In this document: in pieces, positions 51,104-52,222 of the stretch | Position numbering within the stretch: the stretch's first letter is position 1 | Layout of the letters: every line of letters begins with the position of its first letter | Origin: JAAYCT01 sp964499575 | GTDB lineage: Bacteria; Bacillota; Clostridia; Saccharofermentanales; Saccharofermentanaceae | DNA length: 52,222 nt | Direction: 5' to 3' | Assembly (NCBI GenBank): GCA_964499575.1 | Contig: CAZCLK010000010.1 | Span: 1 to 52,222, forward strand | Translations under genes and position numbers: made by a program | The notes under the pieces: model-generated | The model's database searches: none | What the model was told of the DNA's origin: nothing | What the model saw: only the letters and a program-made list of their open reading frames with translations

Positions 51104-51135
51104 CGCGATCTCCGAAGGTTTTTACTTGCATCGTC

Positions 51136-51141
51136 ATTATA
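51136..51141 (-). promoter_or_regulatory. -10 box of the amidase gene
   Basis: A perfect TATAAT on the minus strand, 33 nt upstream of the amidase start codon. The -35 position falls within the palindrome at 51147-51166 and is poor. Confidence 0.5.
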
Positions 51142-51146
51142 ACCGT

Positions 51147-51166
51147 TTTTCGCGAATTCGCGAAAA
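51147..51166. promoter_or_regulatory. Perfect 20-bp palindrome in the amidase promoter
   Basis: TTTTCGCGAATTCGCGAAAA is symmetric over 20 bp and sits in the spacer and -35 region of the amidase promoter, an ideal repressor site. Confidence 0.5.
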
Positions 51167-51315
51167 GAACCGTTTGGAGTCGTTACGGGTGCGTACAAAT
51201 TCAGTCGTCCGATCGAACGAGAGATTCGGCAAATCATTCCGATTGAGAGAAATACACGTTGAGATATAAAGAAACGCGTGATATGATAATAAAAACTACA
51301 TGAAGAGGTTTCAGC

Positions 51316-52008
51316 ATGGCATCCGAAATCAGTATCTGGGGAGATTCCATAATGCGCGGGGTCGTCTTTGACCCCGTGAAGAAGAAATACAGCTTTCTGC
51401 GCGACTCGGCGGCGGAATTGTTTTCTAAAAAATTCCGTGTCACGATCGTCAACCACTCGCGTTTCGGATGTACGGCGGCGCGCGCCTATCCGCCGCTGAT
51501 CAAGTCGCTCGATTCCGATGGCGCGTCCGGGCCGGTTCTCCTCGAATTCGGAGGCAACGACTGTGATTATAACTGGAAAGAGGTCTCGTCGGATCCCCGA
51601 AAACAACATCAACCGAACACTCCGGCTGGCAAATTCGAGGAGATTCTGAGGGGGATGATCTCGGCCGTCCGCGCCGCGGGCGGTCGTCCGGTTACAATGA
51701 GTCTTCCCCCGATCCACGCGGAACGATATTTCGAATTCATCTCCCTGCTTCCCGGGGTCATTCCCGCCCGGATCATGGAATTCCTTGGCGAAAAGCAGGT
51801 TATTTACAGACGGCAGGAGCTGTATTCAGCCCTTGTAGGCCGGATCGCAAGCGATATGAACGTCCCGTTCGTCGACGTTCGAACGGCTTTTCTCGAGCGC
51901 GACAACCTGGGCGATCACCTCTGTCTGGACGGAATTCATCCGAACGAAACGGGACAGGCGCTCATACAAGAGGTTTTTGCCGGACGGTACAAAATGCTCG
52001 CGGATTAA
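51316..52008 (+). CDS. SGNH/GDSL hydrolase
   Basis: A 230-residue esterase or lipase of the SGNH superfamily. Block I is WGDSIMRG with the nucleophile Ser11, block III is EFGGNDCDY and block V is DGIHPNETG with the Asp and His of the triad. No signal peptide is visible, so it is probably cytosolic. Related enzymes remove acyl groups from sugars or lipids. The start follows GAAGAGG. It is divergent from the amidase. Confidence 0.9.
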   Translation: MASEISIWGDSIMRGVVFDPVKKKYSFLRDSAAELFSKKFRVTIVNHSRFGCTAARAYPPLIKSLDSDGASGPVLLEFGGNDCDYNWKEVSSDPRKQHQPNTPAGKFEEILRGMISAVRAAGGRPVTMSLPPIHAERYFEFISLLPGVIPARIMEFLGEKQVIYRRQELYSALVGRIASDMNVPFVDVRTAFLERDNLGDHLCLDGIHPNETGQALIQEVFAGRYKMLAD

Positions 52009-52120
52009 ATATCCAGAGCAAATTGCCCGATCGTGCGCCTGCGCTTCCCGTCCGACGGAACGCGCCCTGGTTTTCGAACAAGAGTTTTTCGAAAGGCCGC
52101 CAGAAAAGGAGCCGATTAAA

Positions 52121-52149
52121 TTGACATAGCAAACGCTGCCTTGTATAAT
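52121..52149 (+). promoter_or_regulatory. Consensus promoter of the tRNA gene
   Basis: Perfect TTGACA (52121-52126) and perfect TATAAT (52144-52149), 17 bp apart, as expected for a strongly expressed stable RNA. Confidence 0.85.
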
Positions 52150-52169
52150 CTTCTTTGCGCCGGCGAGTC

Positions 52170-52222
52170 GCGGATGTAGTTCAATGGCAGAATTCCAGCT
52201 TCCCAAGCTGACTACGCGGGTT
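52170..52222 (+). tRNA. tRNA-Gly (CCC), truncated by window edge
   Basis: The first 53 nt of a tRNA: acceptor strand GCGGATG, D arm GTTCAATGGCAGAAT and anticodon loop TTCCCAA, giving anticodon CCC for glycine GGG codons. The anticodon stem CCAGC/GCTGA pairs at four positions; the outermost is C-A. The T arm and 3' acceptor strand lie beyond the window. Confidence 0.85.

Noticed and set aside
1..52222. CRISPR array, prophage, insertion sequence or integrated element
   Set aside because: I looked for regularly spaced repeats, transposase or integrase genes and flanking direct repeats and saw none; the only tRNA lies at the edge and its 3' end, where an element could sit, is outside the window.

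Overview
This window looks like chromosome from an anaerobic, fibre-degrading member of the Bacillota, class Clostridia. That placement is an inference from gene content; no 16S or other marker gene is present. Supporting signs are strong AGGAGG-type ribosome binding sites, consensus sigma-A promoters, several lipoproteins with Thr- or Pro-rich linkers, an FMN riboswitch in front of a RibU-type transporter, a NADP-type glutamate dehydrogenase, a VanY-type peptidase pair, a PadR regulator, and a xylose operon next to a GH3 glycosidase. By eye the base composition is moderate and even. I see no insertion sequence, phage gene, CRISPR array or clear genomic island. The only rRNA/tRNA gene is a tRNA-Gly cut by the right edge.

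Layout. 1-9.1 kb: a membrane PAS-PAS-GGDEF-HD-GYP signalling protein, a Thr-rich lipoprotein, then a pentose module (GH3 beta-xylosidase/glucosidase, xylA, xylB) with a perfect 18-bp palindrome just downstream of a possible promoter. 9.1-12.8 kb: an unrecognised membrane protein, an Hsp20 chaperone, and an overlapping pair of a zinc-ribbon membrane protein and a condensation/acetyltransferase-fold enzyme. 12.9-20.4 kb: a NagZ-type GH3 lipoprotein, a LarA-family racemase, two tandem lipoprotein serpins with different predicted P1 residues, an SDR-type epimerase and a cysteine synthase variant. 20.4-26 kb: an operon of GGDEF protein, an N-terminally deleted Maf and a patatin-like lipase; then a 1-Cys-type peroxiredoxin and a DUF1538 membrane protein overlapping a tandem PII-like protein. 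26-29 kb: nadA-nadB-nadC.

29-37.3 kb: a PAS-GGDEF cyclase, a histidine phosphatase, gdhA, then a six-gene plus-strand run (GNAT, GIY-YIG-like protein, ttdA, ttdB, histidine phosphatase, UvsE endonuclease). 37.3-40.1 kb: a HAD phosphatase and an ArsR-regulated CoA-disulfide-reductase/rhodanese fusion. 40.4-45 kb: a GGDEF-EAL protein and an 870-residue fusion of a TIM-barrel epimerase-like domain with an acyl-CoA synthetase. 45-52.2 kb: two VanY-type peptidases, FMN riboswitch plus ribU, a Cys-rich membrane peptide, PadR, an SDR, a large cell-wall amidase, an SGNH hydrolase and the tRNA.

How the parts fit. The xylan module would release xylose at or inside the cell and feed it to the pentose phosphate pathway. 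Four c-di-GMP proteins, each with a different pattern of active-site residues, imply an elaborate second-messenger network. Surface lipoproteins (serpins, NagZ, VanY) and the amidase suggest active cell-wall remodelling and defence against proteases. The least explained and most interesting parts are the serpin pair, the TIM-barrel/acyl-CoA-synthetase fusion, the DUF1538/PII-like pair and several perfect palindromes in promoters.
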